Below are positions 8,191 through 17,478 of a stretch of DNA of 64,000 nucleotides, piece by piece. A program made the translations under genes and the position numbers. How positions within the stretch are numbered: the first letter of the stretch is position 1; each line of letters opens with the position of its first letter. The notes beneath the pieces are model-generated. The model worked only from the letters and a program-made list of their open reading frames with translations, searched no databases and had not been told where the DNA came from. The stretch lies in the NCBI RefSeq assembly GCF_002159555.1, contig NZ_NFIV01000004.1, forward strand, positions 1 through 64,000, in the 5' to 3' direction. Source of the stretch: Muribaculum sp. An289 (GTDB lineage Bacteria > Bacteroidota > Bacteroidia > Bacteroidales > UBA932).

Positions 8191-9014
8191 GCATATCGCA
8201 ACAATTGAAGGCAATAGTCGCACTGCTTGAAGATACGGACGGCGTTGTGAGTGAAAGCGTCGATTCGTATCTCAGGGAGCATTTTGATGAAGTGTCTGCA
8301 CAATTGCCTGATATTGCGTATGCCCGGAATCAGGATGGCGGTTGGGCCTTGCTTGTCGGCAAAATGCGCTCGCTGAACAGCGAACTGACCCTGAAGGAAC
8401 TGGAGCAGGTGGTAAAGACGGACGGGGAGAACTATATTTACGAGTGGTTCCTGATGAACAAGCTGATTCTGTTCCCGGCGGACTACAGTTCCATGTACGC
8501 GACCCTGCTCACGATGTCATACAAGGTAGAATCCCAAATTTCCCCGGGAGCGTTGCCGGCCCATAAGGTAGACGCAATCAACCGGGTCTTTTTCGAGGAG
8601 TTCTCCATGACCGCCCTCAGGGATGAGGACATTCCGCTGGAAGCGCTGCTTCCCGTTTCTGTACTGGAAACGAGGCACGGGATATCCCTCGTCATCGATA
8701 TGCTGTATGTCTTTCTTGCGGATTTGCTGGATTATCCCCTCAAAGTTTTCGTGAGCGACATGGGGTTCATCCCGGTATGGGTGGACGATGACGGCAGTCC
8801 CCTGTTTTTCATAAATTTAGGGGAAAAGGGCAGGATGATTTCCATCTCAGACGTGCTTGACGGCGACGATGACGTTTCCAATCTGTATTTCGACGATGTA
8901 AGCTCCCTTCTCGATATCTATGCGGCGGTGCTGTCGGATATTTTTTCGATTTCGGGAGAAGGGGAAAGAAGCAAATTGATGATGAAGGTCCATACCATTT
9001 TGCAGAGAAGATGA
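8187..9014 (+). CDS. SirB1/transglutaminase-like domain protein
   Basis: A 275-residue cytoplasmic protein with no signal peptide. The middle (about 150-230) resembles the transglutaminase-like core 2 (SirB1) domain: a segment around ETRHGISLVIDMLYVFLADL followed by GFIPVWVDD and FFINLGEKGR. The usual catalytic Cys is not evident, so it may be non-enzymatic. The start is the ATG overlapping the phosphorylase stop, not the in-frame TTG at 8175. It is coupled by another ATGA overlap to the permease gene downstream. Function unknown; the domain call is moderate. Confidence 0.6.
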   Translation: MSISQQLKAIVALLEDTDGVVSESVDSYLREHFDEVSAQLPDIAYARNQDGGWALLVGKMRSLNSELTLKELEQVVKTDGENYIYEWFLMNKLILFPADYSSMYATLLTMSYKVESQISPGALPAHKVDAINRVFFEEFSMTALRDEDIPLEALLPVSVLETRHGISLVIDMLYVFLADLLDYPLKVFVSDMGFIPVWVDDDGSPLFFINLGEKGRMISISDVLDGDDDVSNLYFDDVSSLLDIYAAVLSDIFSISGEGERSKLMMKVHTILQRR

Positions 9015-10222
9015 AAGGCATATTTTTCATATCCCGCAGGCTTTCTGCAAAATCCGGCCTCGCTGTCGTTTCAGTGGCGATAAGCGCGGTAGTGATGCTC
9101 ATAGCGCTTTTTGTGTCCTCGGGATTCCGTTCGGCGATACAGGGGTCCATATCCGCCGTTTCCGGCGACATGGCGGTGCTTTCTCCGTATATGGACATTA
9201 TGAGTGAAAAACATTATGTGCGCTGTACGGACGAGTATAAGGACCTGATAAGCGGATGCCCGGGAGTGAAAAGGGTCTCGCCGTCAATATACAGGGCCGG
9301 CATAGTCAAAAGCGGTACGGGCATTTCCGGCGTGGTTTTCAAGGGTGTGGACTCGACATACGATTTTTCCATGCTGTCGGGACGTCTTGTGGAAGGCTCT
9401 TTCCCAGTATTGCGCAAAGGGCGCATTTCGACCGAGGCCGCAATACCACTTTCGCTTGCGCAGGAGGCCGGTATAGGTCTCGGAGATACGTTTCTGGCCT
9501 ATTTCATAGGGGAGGAAGTAAAGGCGAGGAGGTTCCGTGTCTGTGGGATATACCGTTCGCCCATAGAGGAGCAGGAGGGCAATTTTGTCTTTTCGGACCT
9601 GGAAAATCTCCGGCGGCTGAACGGATGGGATGAAGAGTCCGTTTCCGCGATAGAGATTTTTCTGAAAAAAGGGGAGGAGCCTTCGGAGGTTTCCGGAGAG
9701 GTTTCGTTTACCGTTTTCAGTTATTCTTCGACGGACGATCCTTCGGCCATAGTCTACGAGACGAGGAACCGTTTTCCTTCGATTTTCGACTGGCTGGATT
9801 TGCTCGACTTCAATCTGTACGCCGTGCTTGTGCTGATGTTTGCGGTTTCGGGCTTCAATATGGTTTCCGGAATATTGATAATACTTTTCGAAAACATGTC
9901 GTCCATAGGCCTTTTCAAGGCATTGGGCATGAAAAACAGGGAAATAGCGAAGGTATTCATGGCAAAGGCTTCCTCCATAGTGCTCAAGGGGCTTGCCATA
10001 GGGAATGTCATAGCGTTTGCCTTGGGAATATTGCAGGACAGCACGCAGTTTATAAAACTCAATCCCGAAAATTATATAGTCGATTCTGTTCCGGTGGCTT
10101 TCAATCCGGCCGGCATAGTGCTGCTCGATGTCTGTGCCTATGCCGCCATAATGATAGTGCTCCTGATTCCGTGCCTGTTCATTTCAAAAGTGGATCCGGC
10201 AAAGACAGTCAAGATGCTTTAG
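9011..10222 (+). CDS. LolE/FtsX-family ABC transporter permease
   Basis: A 403-residue inner-membrane protein of the LolC/LolE/MacB permease family. One N-terminal membrane segment (about 17-40), a periplasmic MacB-PCD-like domain (about 45-245) and three C-terminal membrane segments in the FtsX domain (about 268-292, 315-340, 372-395), ending in the family-type DPAKTVKML. In relatives these proteins move lipoproteins to the outer membrane with a LolD ATPase. No ATPase is encoded beside it, so the partner must lie elsewhere. It begins in the stop of the preceding gene and its 3' end overlaps the convergent mltF-like gene by 14 bases. Confidence 0.85.
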   Translation: MKGIFFISRRLSAKSGLAVVSVAISAVVMLIALFVSSGFRSAIQGSISAVSGDMAVLSPYMDIMSEKHYVRCTDEYKDLISGCPGVKRVSPSIYRAGIVKSGTGISGVVFKGVDSTYDFSMLSGRLVEGSFPVLRKGRISTEAAIPLSLAQEAGIGLGDTFLAYFIGEEVKARRFRVCGIYRSPIEEQEGNFVFSDLENLRRLNGWDEESVSAIEIFLKKGEEPSEVSGEVSFTVFSYSSTDDPSAIVYETRNRFPSIFDWLDLLDFNLYAVLVLMFAVSGFNMVSGILIILFENMSSIGLFKALGMKNREIAKVFMAKASSIVLKGLAIGNVIAFALGILQDSTQFIKLNPENYIVDSVPVAFNPAGIVLLDVCAYAAIMIVLLIPCLFISKVDPAKTVKML

Positions 10223-11261
10223 TGTCCGGTTTTCTGTATTCTTCGTATTTTGAAAGGACTTTCTCGACATAGTTCAGAGTTTCTTTTGCGTTGAAGCGCC
10301 CTCTTTTCACGCATTCCATGCTGTAATATTCCTTTTGGGACATGAGAGGCATCACTTCCACGATGTTCTCCCATTCATCCGGATTTTTACCCAATGCGGA
10401 TGCGAGCGCGCGGCAGTCCTCGATTCTGCCTTCCCCGGCATTGTAGGCTGCGAGCGTGAATCTTACCAGGTCGGTCGAATCCTGTATGCCCTCTCTTTCG
10501 AGCAGCCTTTCAAGGTATCTCAGGTGCCTGGTCCCGGCATCGATGTTGCTTACCGGCGAGGAAAGGTCGTATATGCCGTATGCGGCCCCGGTGCTCGGTT
10601 TTATCTGCATGAGGCCGATGGCCCCCTTACGGGAGGACGTGCCGTTTATGAACATCGATTCGCTGTATATTATGGCGGAAACAAGTTTCCAGTCCCAGCC
10701 GAGCCTTTTGCTGAAATGCTTTACAATCCTGTCGTAAGGGGATATTTTGCCGGCATCTCCCTTTCCGAAAAAATTGTCGTACAGATGTTCGTAGCTTCCG
10801 TCGCTCTTGATTCTGGCAATCCATCCGGACATGGCGCGGAATACGTGCAGGTCATCGGTCCCCGCAGCCCATATCGATTCATCCGAAAGTCTGGCTACCA
10901 ACAGCAGTCCTCCGTTTCTGCCGGCAATGCTGTCCATTTCGGAATTCGTTATTATTATATCGTATTTTCCTCCGTTAGAGGCCAGAAATGATGAGTCTTC
11001 CCTGTTGAGGCCCCGCTTTGCGTTTACTATGTGTACGGTGCAGCCTTCATCCTTTTCAAGCATGTCGGCCAGGGCATAATTGAATCCGCTGTCTTCGGCC
11101 TCGTACCTTGCGCTTTTTATGTCCATCAGGCATACGAGGGTGTCTCCGGCGAATCTCCTTTCCGGTTCAGGCAGTAAGGACGGGCTCCGGTCTATGGCTG
11201 ACAGGCATGACAGTACGGCCGTAATAATGGCTATTATGATGACTTTCAGAGGCTTGTTCAT
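10209..11261 (-). CDS. MltF-like lytic transglycosylase lipoprotein
   Basis: A 350-residue protein with an N-terminal hydrophobic segment and a possible lipobox (VLSC, Cys19). Residues about 40-160 look like the remains of the periplasmic solute-binding domain of MltF; residues about 180-320 are an SLT transglycosylase domain with the catalytic glutamate in SAIIYSES, then GAIGLMQI and the LAAYNAGEGR motif. It should cleave murein between MurNAc and GlcNAc at the outer membrane. It overlaps the porin gene upstream by four bases (ATGA) and the permease gene at its 3' end, so expression is tied to the porin. Confidence 0.85.
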   Translation of the reverse strand: MNKPLKVIIIAIITAVLSCLSAIDRSPSLLPEPERRFAGDTLVCLMDIKSARYEAEDSGFNYALADMLEKDEGCTVHIVNAKRGLNREDSSFLASNGGKYDIIITNSEMDSIAGRNGGLLLVARLSDESIWAAGTDDLHVFRAMSGWIARIKSDGSYEHLYDNFFGKGDAGKISPYDRIVKHFSKRLGWDWKLVSAIIYSESMFINGTSSRKGAIGLMQIKPSTGAAYGIYDLSSPVSNIDAGTRHLRYLERLLEREGIQDSTDLVRFTLAAYNAGEGRIEDCRALASALGKNPDEWENIVEVMPLMSQKEYYSMECVKRGRFNAKETLNYVEKVLSKYEEYRKPDTKAS

Positions 11262-13918
11262 TTCGTTGGAGGCGGAGTGTATTCGCTTTTCGGAATCTTC
11301 TTGTAAGGCTGGGTGTAGAACGGCCAGAATATTCCGACCTTGAATGACATAGGGCTGCGGATATATCCGTATGTGGCGAAATAATCGCTTCCGTGTTTGT
11401 TTTCACCGACATTGAGCACTTTGATGAAGACACAGGCGCGTTTCCACTGGACATTGAGGAAAACGTTTATGTAAGGGTCCGTGCCTCCAATCAGTTCCTT
11501 GTTCTGGCTCTGGAACGTGCCTAAGGCCGGGTTGTATGCCGGAGAATACCATTTTGTGTTGAATGTGGCTTCGGCTCCGAGCTGTATGTTCATGACGTTC
11601 CTGACTACAGGAAACTCCAGATAATACCTCAGATTGAGTGCCAGTAGCGGGAGAGGAAGGACATTGTTGTCTGAAGACAGCTGGAACAGAATCCTGTTGT
11701 CCAAGTGGAATTTCCATATCCTGAAATCTTTCCTTAGGTACGCACTCATTACGCTTATCGGCCTGTCGTGCTGCCTTACAATGCCGAGAGTGTCATAATA
11801 TATGTCATTGGCAATCAGGCTGTATCCGAAAAATGCCTGTAATTTGTATTTCGGTATGTCAACGTAGCCTTCGATTCTGGTTTCCGAGCGTTTTGAAAAA
11901 TTGTTGCTCCACCTGTAGTGGTTCGAATTGTAGTACTGCTCGTAAAACCAAGGCTCTTTGAGGGTCTGTGAAAACCTTGCTGTCAGGGAAATAGGGGACG
12001 ACTTGTCCTTGAACGGGTAGAACGCTACTTCTACATTTGCCCTTACGTCCAAATCGTTGCTGGTGTAACCGGCGAAGTTGTATTTTGCGAATGCATCCCA
12101 TTTAAGGTATTTCCTGTATGAACCCTCGGCTCCTGCGTAGAAGTAGAAAGTGTTGAACGTGGTGCTCGAAGGGCCAGTCACATAGTCTTTTTCATCGAAA
12201 AGATAATACTGGGACAGCTTGTATCCCAAGCCTCCGCTTATTTTCGACACAATGGCGTCTTCGGCCCATGGCTGTATCCTGATGTAAATCTTATTGTCGA
12301 ATTTCGCGACCCTCATCGAATCGTAGGTAGTCGTCGGGTTGAGGTAGAAGGCATTGTTGTAGAATCCTCTCTGCTCAGTGTCGCTAAGGGAAATTTCATC
12401 CCTGTAGGTACGTCTGTAAGCGGTGTATTCGTTGCTCATGCCTATGAATGCGGTTGTCACATCCTCATGTACGCCGATTTGTACCGTGCTGTCGGTTTCC
12501 GCGCTGTCCGCCACTGCCATTCCGCTGTCAGTCGCAACTGCCGATGTGCTGTCCGCAGCCATTGCCAATGTCGTGTCTGCTGCCGTTGCGGTTGTGTCTG
12601 CCGTCGCAAACGTGCTGTCGGTCATGGCTGCCGACTCCGAAACCTTTTCACGTTTTTTGCGTTTCAGCCTGTCTATGAATCCGAAAGGAATCCTTATGGA
12701 CTGGTCGATGAAGACGGTGTTTTTCCTTGTTTCCGAGGATGCCGAATTGAGCCAGACTGCTATTTCCCTCGGTTCCACCATGGTATCCCTTATCAGCCGG
12801 CTGTCTTTCAATCCTCCGTTTTCAGTCCTTTTCGTCCGGTTGAATATGTAGCCGGCATGCATTACGTACTTTTTCCCGATGTAGTTGCCGGAAATCACGG
12901 CCGTGCGGTTGTCCGTATCCTCGTTCATCAGCATTCCGTTGCCACCGAAGCGTTTGTATTCCAGCATGATATTGAGCTCGGGAGTAATGTTCTGGGTCGC
13001 AAGCACCTTCACATTGGCCTCCTCCTTGTCCCTGTTTGCCAGCAGCGTTCCGGTGTATTGCAGCTCGACGTAAGGGGTCTTCGTGTTATACATCGGCAGG
13101 GATTCAGGAGTGTAGGTGTAAGGAATATAGTAGTCGAAGAACCTGGCATCCTCATCGGTCTCCCTCTTGAAATAATTCGTCCGCATTACAGGCGAGCCGA
13201 AGACTCCGAGGAAGATTCCGTCCACATCGTCTTTAAGGAAAGGCAGGTCGTAATAATGATAATTGTAAGTGGTGTCGAGCCCGACCATGTGGATGTCGTT
13301 GAAATCCCTGTCGTGTGTCCATAACAGAATCCTTTTGTACCACAGCGAATCCGGGATTACGTATGTTTCGAGTATTCTCGGGGTGTTCTGTATGATACTG
13401 TCCTTTACGGCCCTGATGCTGTCCCTGCGGAACATTCGTATCTCTGCCTTGGAAAGCACCCTTCCTGTCGGTATTGGCATTCCCAACGAATCGAGGGAAC
13501 GTCCGAGGGAGTCTATCGAATGTCCCAAGGTATCTATGAACCTTCCTATCGAATCCCTCATCGGTATTCCGAGAGTGTCCCTCATGAGTTTTGCGGAATC
13601 TACCGGCGGGGCGTATGCCGGTGCCGGAGCGGTTCCTGACCTTGATGAATCCGCGGCAGTGCTGTCTGCTACGGAAGCGGTTCCGGACGTGTCCGACACA
13701 AAGGACACGGTGTCGGAGCTGTCAGCGACAAAACCGACGGTATCGGAACTGTCGGCGACGGCAGAAGTGTCGGTCGCCGGTCTGAAAGACACGGAATCAC
13801 TGGCGGTCCCGAAATATTCGCGGCGGAAATTTTCCCTTGCTTCTATGCCGGTTATGTTTGCCGCGACGGCGATTACCGCCGCCACAGCTATGGTTATGAA
13901 TACTTTCTCTGTTTTCAT
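11258..13918 (-). CDS. Large putative porin (Bacteroidota family)
   Basis: An 886-residue outer-membrane beta-barrel protein. The ATG at 13918 begins a signal peptide (to about residue 28); the TTG at 13930 is an unlikely start. Residues about 35-100 are low complexity, with repeated ASP-SER-(SER/ASP)-Thr-Val blocks, followed by a heptad-like run of DSLG/DSIG repeats (about 115-140). A second Ala/Asp/Ser/Thr-rich repeat lies near residues 430-475, apparently in a surface loop. The rest has alternating aromatic strands and ends in the barrel segment FWPFYTQPYKKIP. Matches the family annotated as putative porin. mltF follows with a four-base overlap. Solute is unknown. Confidence 0.8.
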   Translation of the reverse strand: MKTEKVFITIAVAAVIAVAANITGIEARENFRREYFGTASDSVSFRPATDTSAVADSSDTVGFVADSSDTVSFVSDTSGTASVADSTAADSSRSGTAPAPAYAPPVDSAKLMRDTLGIPMRDSIGRFIDTLGHSIDSLGRSLDSLGMPIPTGRVLSKAEIRMFRRDSIRAVKDSIIQNTPRILETYVIPDSLWYKRILLWTHDRDFNDIHMVGLDTTYNYHYYDLPFLKDDVDGIFLGVFGSPVMRTNYFKRETDEDARFFDYYIPYTYTPESLPMYNTKTPYVELQYTGTLLANRDKEEANVKVLATQNITPELNIMLEYKRFGGNGMLMNEDTDNRTAVISGNYIGKKYVMHAGYIFNRTKRTENGGLKDSRLIRDTMVEPREIAVWLNSASSETRKNTVFIDQSIRIPFGFIDRLKRKKREKVSESAAMTDSTFATADTTATAADTTLAMAADSTSAVATDSGMAVADSAETDSTVQIGVHEDVTTAFIGMSNEYTAYRRTYRDEISLSDTEQRGFYNNAFYLNPTTTYDSMRVAKFDNKIYIRIQPWAEDAIVSKISGGLGYKLSQYYLFDEKDYVTGPSSTTFNTFYFYAGAEGSYRKYLKWDAFAKYNFAGYTSNDLDVRANVEVAFYPFKDKSSPISLTARFSQTLKEPWFYEQYYNSNHYRWSNNFSKRSETRIEGYVDIPKYKLQAFFGYSLIANDIYYDTLGIVRQHDRPISVMSAYLRKDFRIWKFHLDNRILFQLSSDNNVLPLPLLALNLRYYLEFPVVRNVMNIQLGAEATFNTKWYSPAYNPALGTFQSQNKELIGGTDPYINVFLNVQWKRACVFIKVLNVGENKHGSDYFATYGYIRSPMSFKVGIFWPFYTQPYKKIPKSEYTPPPTK

Positions 13919-13927
13919 CGTAACCGG

Positions 13928-13935
13928 CAAATATA
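13928..13935 (-). promoter_or_regulatory. -7 box of the porin-mltF operon
   Basis: Minus-strand TATATTTG ends nine bases before the porin ATG at 13918, giving a leader of only a few bases. It lies in the 31-base gap after the pncB-pncA stop at 13950. No clear -33. Confidence 0.45.
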
Positions 13936-13949
13936 CAAATTATTACGGA

Positions 13950-15959
13950 TTAAAGCATTTTTATCCCCATCCCGTCCATTTCGGCGATGGCTTTTTCATG
14001 GCCTTCTTCGTCTACGTATGCTAAGGCATCGGTAAGCAGGTATACCTCATAGCCTGCCGCGAGCAGGTCGGTGCAGGTGGCCTTGATACAGTATTCCGTA
14101 GCTATCCCGCTTACGTAGACCCGTCTCGCGCCGAGCTCCTGTAGCTTGTCATCGAGGCTTTCTCCCATATTGTTGGTGCCTTCGAAGCCGGAATACTGTT
14201 CCGTATCCCTCTCCCTGCCTTTGTAGAAGGTCATTTCTTCGCAGGCGAAGGCGGCAAGGCCTTCTTCGATTTCCGCGCCTCTCGTCCCCTGTATGCAATG
14301 GGCGGGCCATATTCCGCCGTTCTCCTTGAACGACGAATGGTCTGCCGGATGATGGTCGCAGACGAAGAGCACAGGCATTTCAGGATGCGCCTTGATGAAG
14401 CCGCGGGCGGCCACTGCTGCCTTGTTCCCGTTGTGGCATGCCATCGTGCCGTCTATGAAATCATATAACATGTCCACCGAAACGTGGGCGGAGATGGCCT
14501 TCGATTCGATTTCCTTCTGTATCTTGTCCAGAAGGCCCATTTTCGTATCATAAAGGGTGTCGGAAATGTCCACCTTGTAATAATGCGGGTTCACGAGCCT
14601 TTTCTCGCTTGCCCCGAGACGGGAGAGGTTGTCGAGATAGTACTGGCGCTTCCCGTCAAGTGAGATTTTTTCGGAAACGTCCTTTCCTGCCGCCATTACT
14701 TCGGTCTGCAACGCCCTTGCCTTGTACGTACCCTTGTAGAAGGTGGTGTATTTGTCGCTGTCGAATTCGTCCCTGATGGTAATGGTTTCGCCGCGCTCGA
14801 TTTTCCTGCTCAGGGCGTCGCCCCTTATGCAGGTGACGTCCGCACGGAAAAGCCCGGCCTTGACTATGCGGTAGGTAATCTGGAATCCCGGATTTATGAG
14901 TTTGATTTTGTCTTCCGACCTTTTCAGCACCGGTTCATGGTCTATTTCCACGAGTTTGTACACGTTCCCGAAGCAAGGGTTGTTCTTGGAAGTCGCGATT
15001 GCGTCCCCCACGCCGTAACAGTCTATGCGCGCCCCCTGTTTTTCGAGGTCGGAAATCAGGTATTCGTCAAGCGAATTTGTCGCGAAAATCTTGCATTCCG
15101 TCAGTCCGGCCCTGTCGAGCATCTTGCGGCACTGTGTGGAAAGGTAGGCGAGGTCCCCGCTGTCGAGCCTGACCCCGTAACCGTATGGGTAGCTGTTGTC
15201 TATCCCGTTGGCCTTGAATGCCTTTATCGCGTTCCTGATTCCGCATCTGAGCGTATCGTAAGTGTCAATCAGAAGGGTAAGGCCCTCGTTCCTGTGGCTT
15301 TTGATATATGTGTCGAAGGCCTGTAACTCCCCGTCCACGCTGCATCCGAATGATGAAACGAAGCTGTGGGCCATTGTCCCTGTCGACGGTTTCCCGTAAA
15401 GGATTTCCGTAAGGACATTGGAAGTGCTTGCGCATCCGGCTATTACCGCTGCCTTCGCGCCGTATGTTGCAGCCCACGGACCGTGTGCGCGCCTCGAACC
15501 GAACTCGCTTACAGGTTTGGACGTAGCCCTTGTGACCCTCGACGCCTTTGTGGCGACGGCCATCTGGTGGTTCATGATGCAAAGCATCGGGGTTTCGAGC
15601 ACCTGCGCCTGTACGAGAGGTGCCTCGACAATGATTACCGGCTCTTTCGGGAAAGCTATCTCGCCTTCCCTCATGGCATATATGTTTCCGGTGAACTTCA
15701 TTGTGGACAAGTATTTGCGGAATCCGGCATATTCGTCTCCCGGAAGGAATTTTTCGAAGAAACTTTCCGGCATGTTCCCGAGATTCCCGACCATTTCGAT
15801 GACTTCATCGACTCCGCTCACCACCGCCCAGTTGTTGTTTTCCGGGGCCGTGCGGTAAAACAGATTGAAAACGGCGCGTCTTTCGGCATTCCCGCTTTCA
15901 AGAAAAGATTTTCCCATCGTATATTGGTACTTGTCCGAACAATAAGCGTTGTTAAGCAT
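13950..15959 (-). CDS. Nicotinate phosphoribosyltransferase-nicotinamidase fusion
   Basis: A 669-residue cytoplasmic protein joining two consecutive NAD salvage enzymes. Residues 1-485 are nicotinate phosphoribosyltransferase: the opening MLNNAYCSDKYQYTMG, FGSRRAHG (153-160), TMAHSF with His198 at the phosphorylated-histidine position, and the LDSGDL and GVGDAIATS phosphate-site motifs. Residues 490-669 are an isochorismatase-fold nicotinamidase with the full set: Asp496, Lys580 and Cys623 as the triad and Asp535, His537 and His554 as metal ligands. Nicotinamide would be deamidated and the nicotinate converted to its mononucleotide. The start at 15959 is chosen over longer in-frame options because it gives the family N-terminus and follows the promoter. 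Confidence 0.92.
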   Translation of the reverse strand: MLNNAYCSDKYQYTMGKSFLESGNAERRAVFNLFYRTAPENNNWAVVSGVDEVIEMVGNLGNMPESFFEKFLPGDEYAGFRKYLSTMKFTGNIYAMREGEIAFPKEPVIIVEAPLVQAQVLETPMLCIMNHQMAVATKASRVTRATSKPVSEFGSRRAHGPWAATYGAKAAVIAGCASTSNVLTEILYGKPSTGTMAHSFVSSFGCSVDGELQAFDTYIKSHRNEGLTLLIDTYDTLRCGIRNAIKAFKANGIDNSYPYGYGVRLDSGDLAYLSTQCRKMLDRAGLTECKIFATNSLDEYLISDLEKQGARIDCYGVGDAIATSKNNPCFGNVYKLVEIDHEPVLKRSEDKIKLINPGFQITYRIVKAGLFRADVTCIRGDALSRKIERGETITIRDEFDSDKYTTFYKGTYKARALQTEVMAAGKDVSEKISLDGKRQYYLDNLSRLGASEKRLVNPHYYKVDISDTLYDTKMGLLDKIQKEIESKAISAHVSVDMLYDFIDGTMACHNGNKAAVAARGFIKAHPEMPVLFVCDHHPADHSSFKENGGIWPAHCIQGTRGAEIEEGLAAFACEEMTFYKGRERDTEQYSGFEGTNNMGESLDDKLQELGARRVYVSGIATEYCIKATCTDLLAAGYEVYLLTDALAYVDEEGHEKAIAEMDGMGIKML

Positions 15960-15981
15960 CACAAATAATTTTAATGAGGTG

Positions 15982-16015
15982 CAAATATAGCGAAATAAAA
16001 CGTATATTCGCCAAA
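15982..16015 (-). promoter_or_regulatory. Promoter of the pncB-pncA fusion (divergent region)
   Basis: Minus-strand -7 TATATTTG at 15982-15989 and a -33 TTTG at 16012-16015, spacer 22. It would give a leader of about 18 bases. On the plus strand, TATATTCG at 16003-16010 is a one-mismatch -7 for the divergent kinase gene at 16030. Confidence 0.5.
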
Positions 16016-16029
16016 TCAATGTTTTTGTG

Positions 16030-17478
16030 ATGGATGAGTTGGAAAAATTAAAGAATCTGTATTCGCGGTGGGCGGGAAAGGCCCCGGTTTCGTGTGGGAG
16101 GCTTCCCGGTGCCGGGAGCGGAAGGAAATATTTCAGGCTGGCCGGAGAGAACGGAATTTCCGCCATAGGGACGGTAGGTGAAAGCGCTGATGAAAACAGG
16201 GTTTTCATTGCGATGGCCTTGCATCTCCGGTCGAAGGGTATCCGGGTGCCGGAGATTTATGCCGTAAGTGAAGACTCTTCCGTGTATCTTCAGGAAGATT
16301 TGGGAGATATGAGCCTCTTCGGTTTTCTGTCTCGAGGAAGGACATCCGGAAAATACGGAGCGGAAGAGGCCGGACTTCTCGAAAATTCGATAAGGAGGTT
16401 GCCGGCGATAGCGGTGAAAGGGGCGGAGGGCTTCGATTTTGCCAGGGACTGCATGTATCCAGCTTTCGGACGGCGGACGGTTTTTTATGATTTGAATTAT
16501 TTCAAATACTGTTTCCTGAAACTGAAGAATATGGTCTTCGATGAAAACAGGCTCGAAGACGATTTCGAAGCCCTGGCCGGGCAGCTGCTCGCCGCGGACG
16601 GAAAATATTTCATGTACAGGGATTTCCAGGCGCGGAACGTCATGCTGAAGGACGGTTGTCCGTATTTTATAGATTTCCAGGGCGCGAGACCGGGTCCTCT
16701 TGAATACGATGTCGCCTCTTTCGTCTGGCAGTCGAAGGCCGGATACGGGGAAGAGCTGCGCAAGAGGCTTGTGGAGGCTTATCTGGAGGAACTCGGACAA
16801 TTAATCCCGGCGGACCGGATGGTTTTCATTGCAAGACTCCGGGTTTTCGTGTTCTTCAGGATGCTCCAGGTGCTCGGGGCATACGGTTATCGCGGCCTGT
16901 ATGAGCGGAAGCCCCATTTCATGACGAGCATCCCTTATGCGCTGGACAACATCGAGTCCCTGTTTTCGGGAACATTTCTCGGCCATGATACCGGAGACCT
17001 CAGGAAGATTCCGGGCGGCGATCTGGAAGGGGCTGTGCCTTATCTTCGCGGCCTGTTGCATTCCATCTGGCATTCAGGCGCCGTTCTGGAAGTGGAAATA
17101 TACAGTTTTTCATATAAAAAAGGCATACCGGAGGACGGAAGCGGGAACGGCGGAGGTTACGTGTTCGATTGCAGGGGCATACTGAACCCCGGGAGATTCG
17201 AGGAATATGCCGCCCTTGACGGGCGTGACGGGGCAGTGGCGAGGTTTATAGAGGAAAAGACTGAGATGCCCGTTTTCCTTGAAAATGTCTTCAATATTGT
17301 AGACATGCATGTCGAGACATTCATTTCAAGGGGGTTCTGCCATCTTTTCGTTGCCTTCGGATGCACTGGGGGAAGGCACAGGTCTGTATACTGTGCCGAA
17401 AGGCTTGCCTCCCATCTGTCAGGAAAATACGGGGTGCGCATAAGGCTCGTACACCGTGAACTGGAGGCCGGACGATGA
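16030..17478 (+). CDS. AmgK-like sugar kinase fused to a RapZ C-terminal domain
   Basis: A 482-residue fusion. Residues 1-345 are an aminoglycoside-phosphotransferase-type kinase like AmgK, which phosphorylates MurNAc/GlcNAc at the anomeric position. The catalytic loop reads YRDFQARN with Asp198 and Asn203, and Tyr196 where many kinases have His; the metal loop is DFQ (215-217). Residues 353-482 are the RapZ C-terminal domain, with FGCTGGRHRS (443-452), the phosphosugar-binding signature; in enteric bacteria this domain senses glucosamine-6-phosphate. The N-terminal RapZ ATPase domain is absent. The ATG at 16030 is preferred to the GTG at 16027. The stop overlaps the MurU-like gene by four bases. 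Confidence 0.88.
   Translation: MDELEKLKNLYSRWAGKAPVSCGRLPGAGSGRKYFRLAGENGISAIGTVGESADENRVFIAMALHLRSKGIRVPEIYAVSEDSSVYLQEDLGDMSLFGFLSRGRTSGKYGAEEAGLLENSIRRLPAIAVKGAEGFDFARDCMYPAFGRRTVFYDLNYFKYCFLKLKNMVFDENRLEDDFEALAGQLLAADGKYFMYRDFQARNVMLKDGCPYFIDFQGARPGPLEYDVASFVWQSKAGYGEELRKRLVEAYLEELGQLIPADRMVFIARLRVFVFFRMLQVLGAYGYRGLYERKPHFMTSIPYALDNIESLFSGTFLGHDTGDLRKIPGGDLEGAVPYLRGLLHSIWHSGAVLEVEIYSFSYKKGIPEDGSGNGGGYVFDCRGILNPGRFEEYAALDGRDGAVARFIEEKTEMPVFLENVFNIVDMHVETFISRGFCHLFVAFGCTGGRHRSVYCAERLASHLSGKYGVRIRLVHRELEAGR

Noticed and set aside
12467-13324. Long plus-strand frames opposite the porin gene
   Set aside because: They are antisense shadows of the porin reading frame, rich in Cys and His from reversed codons.
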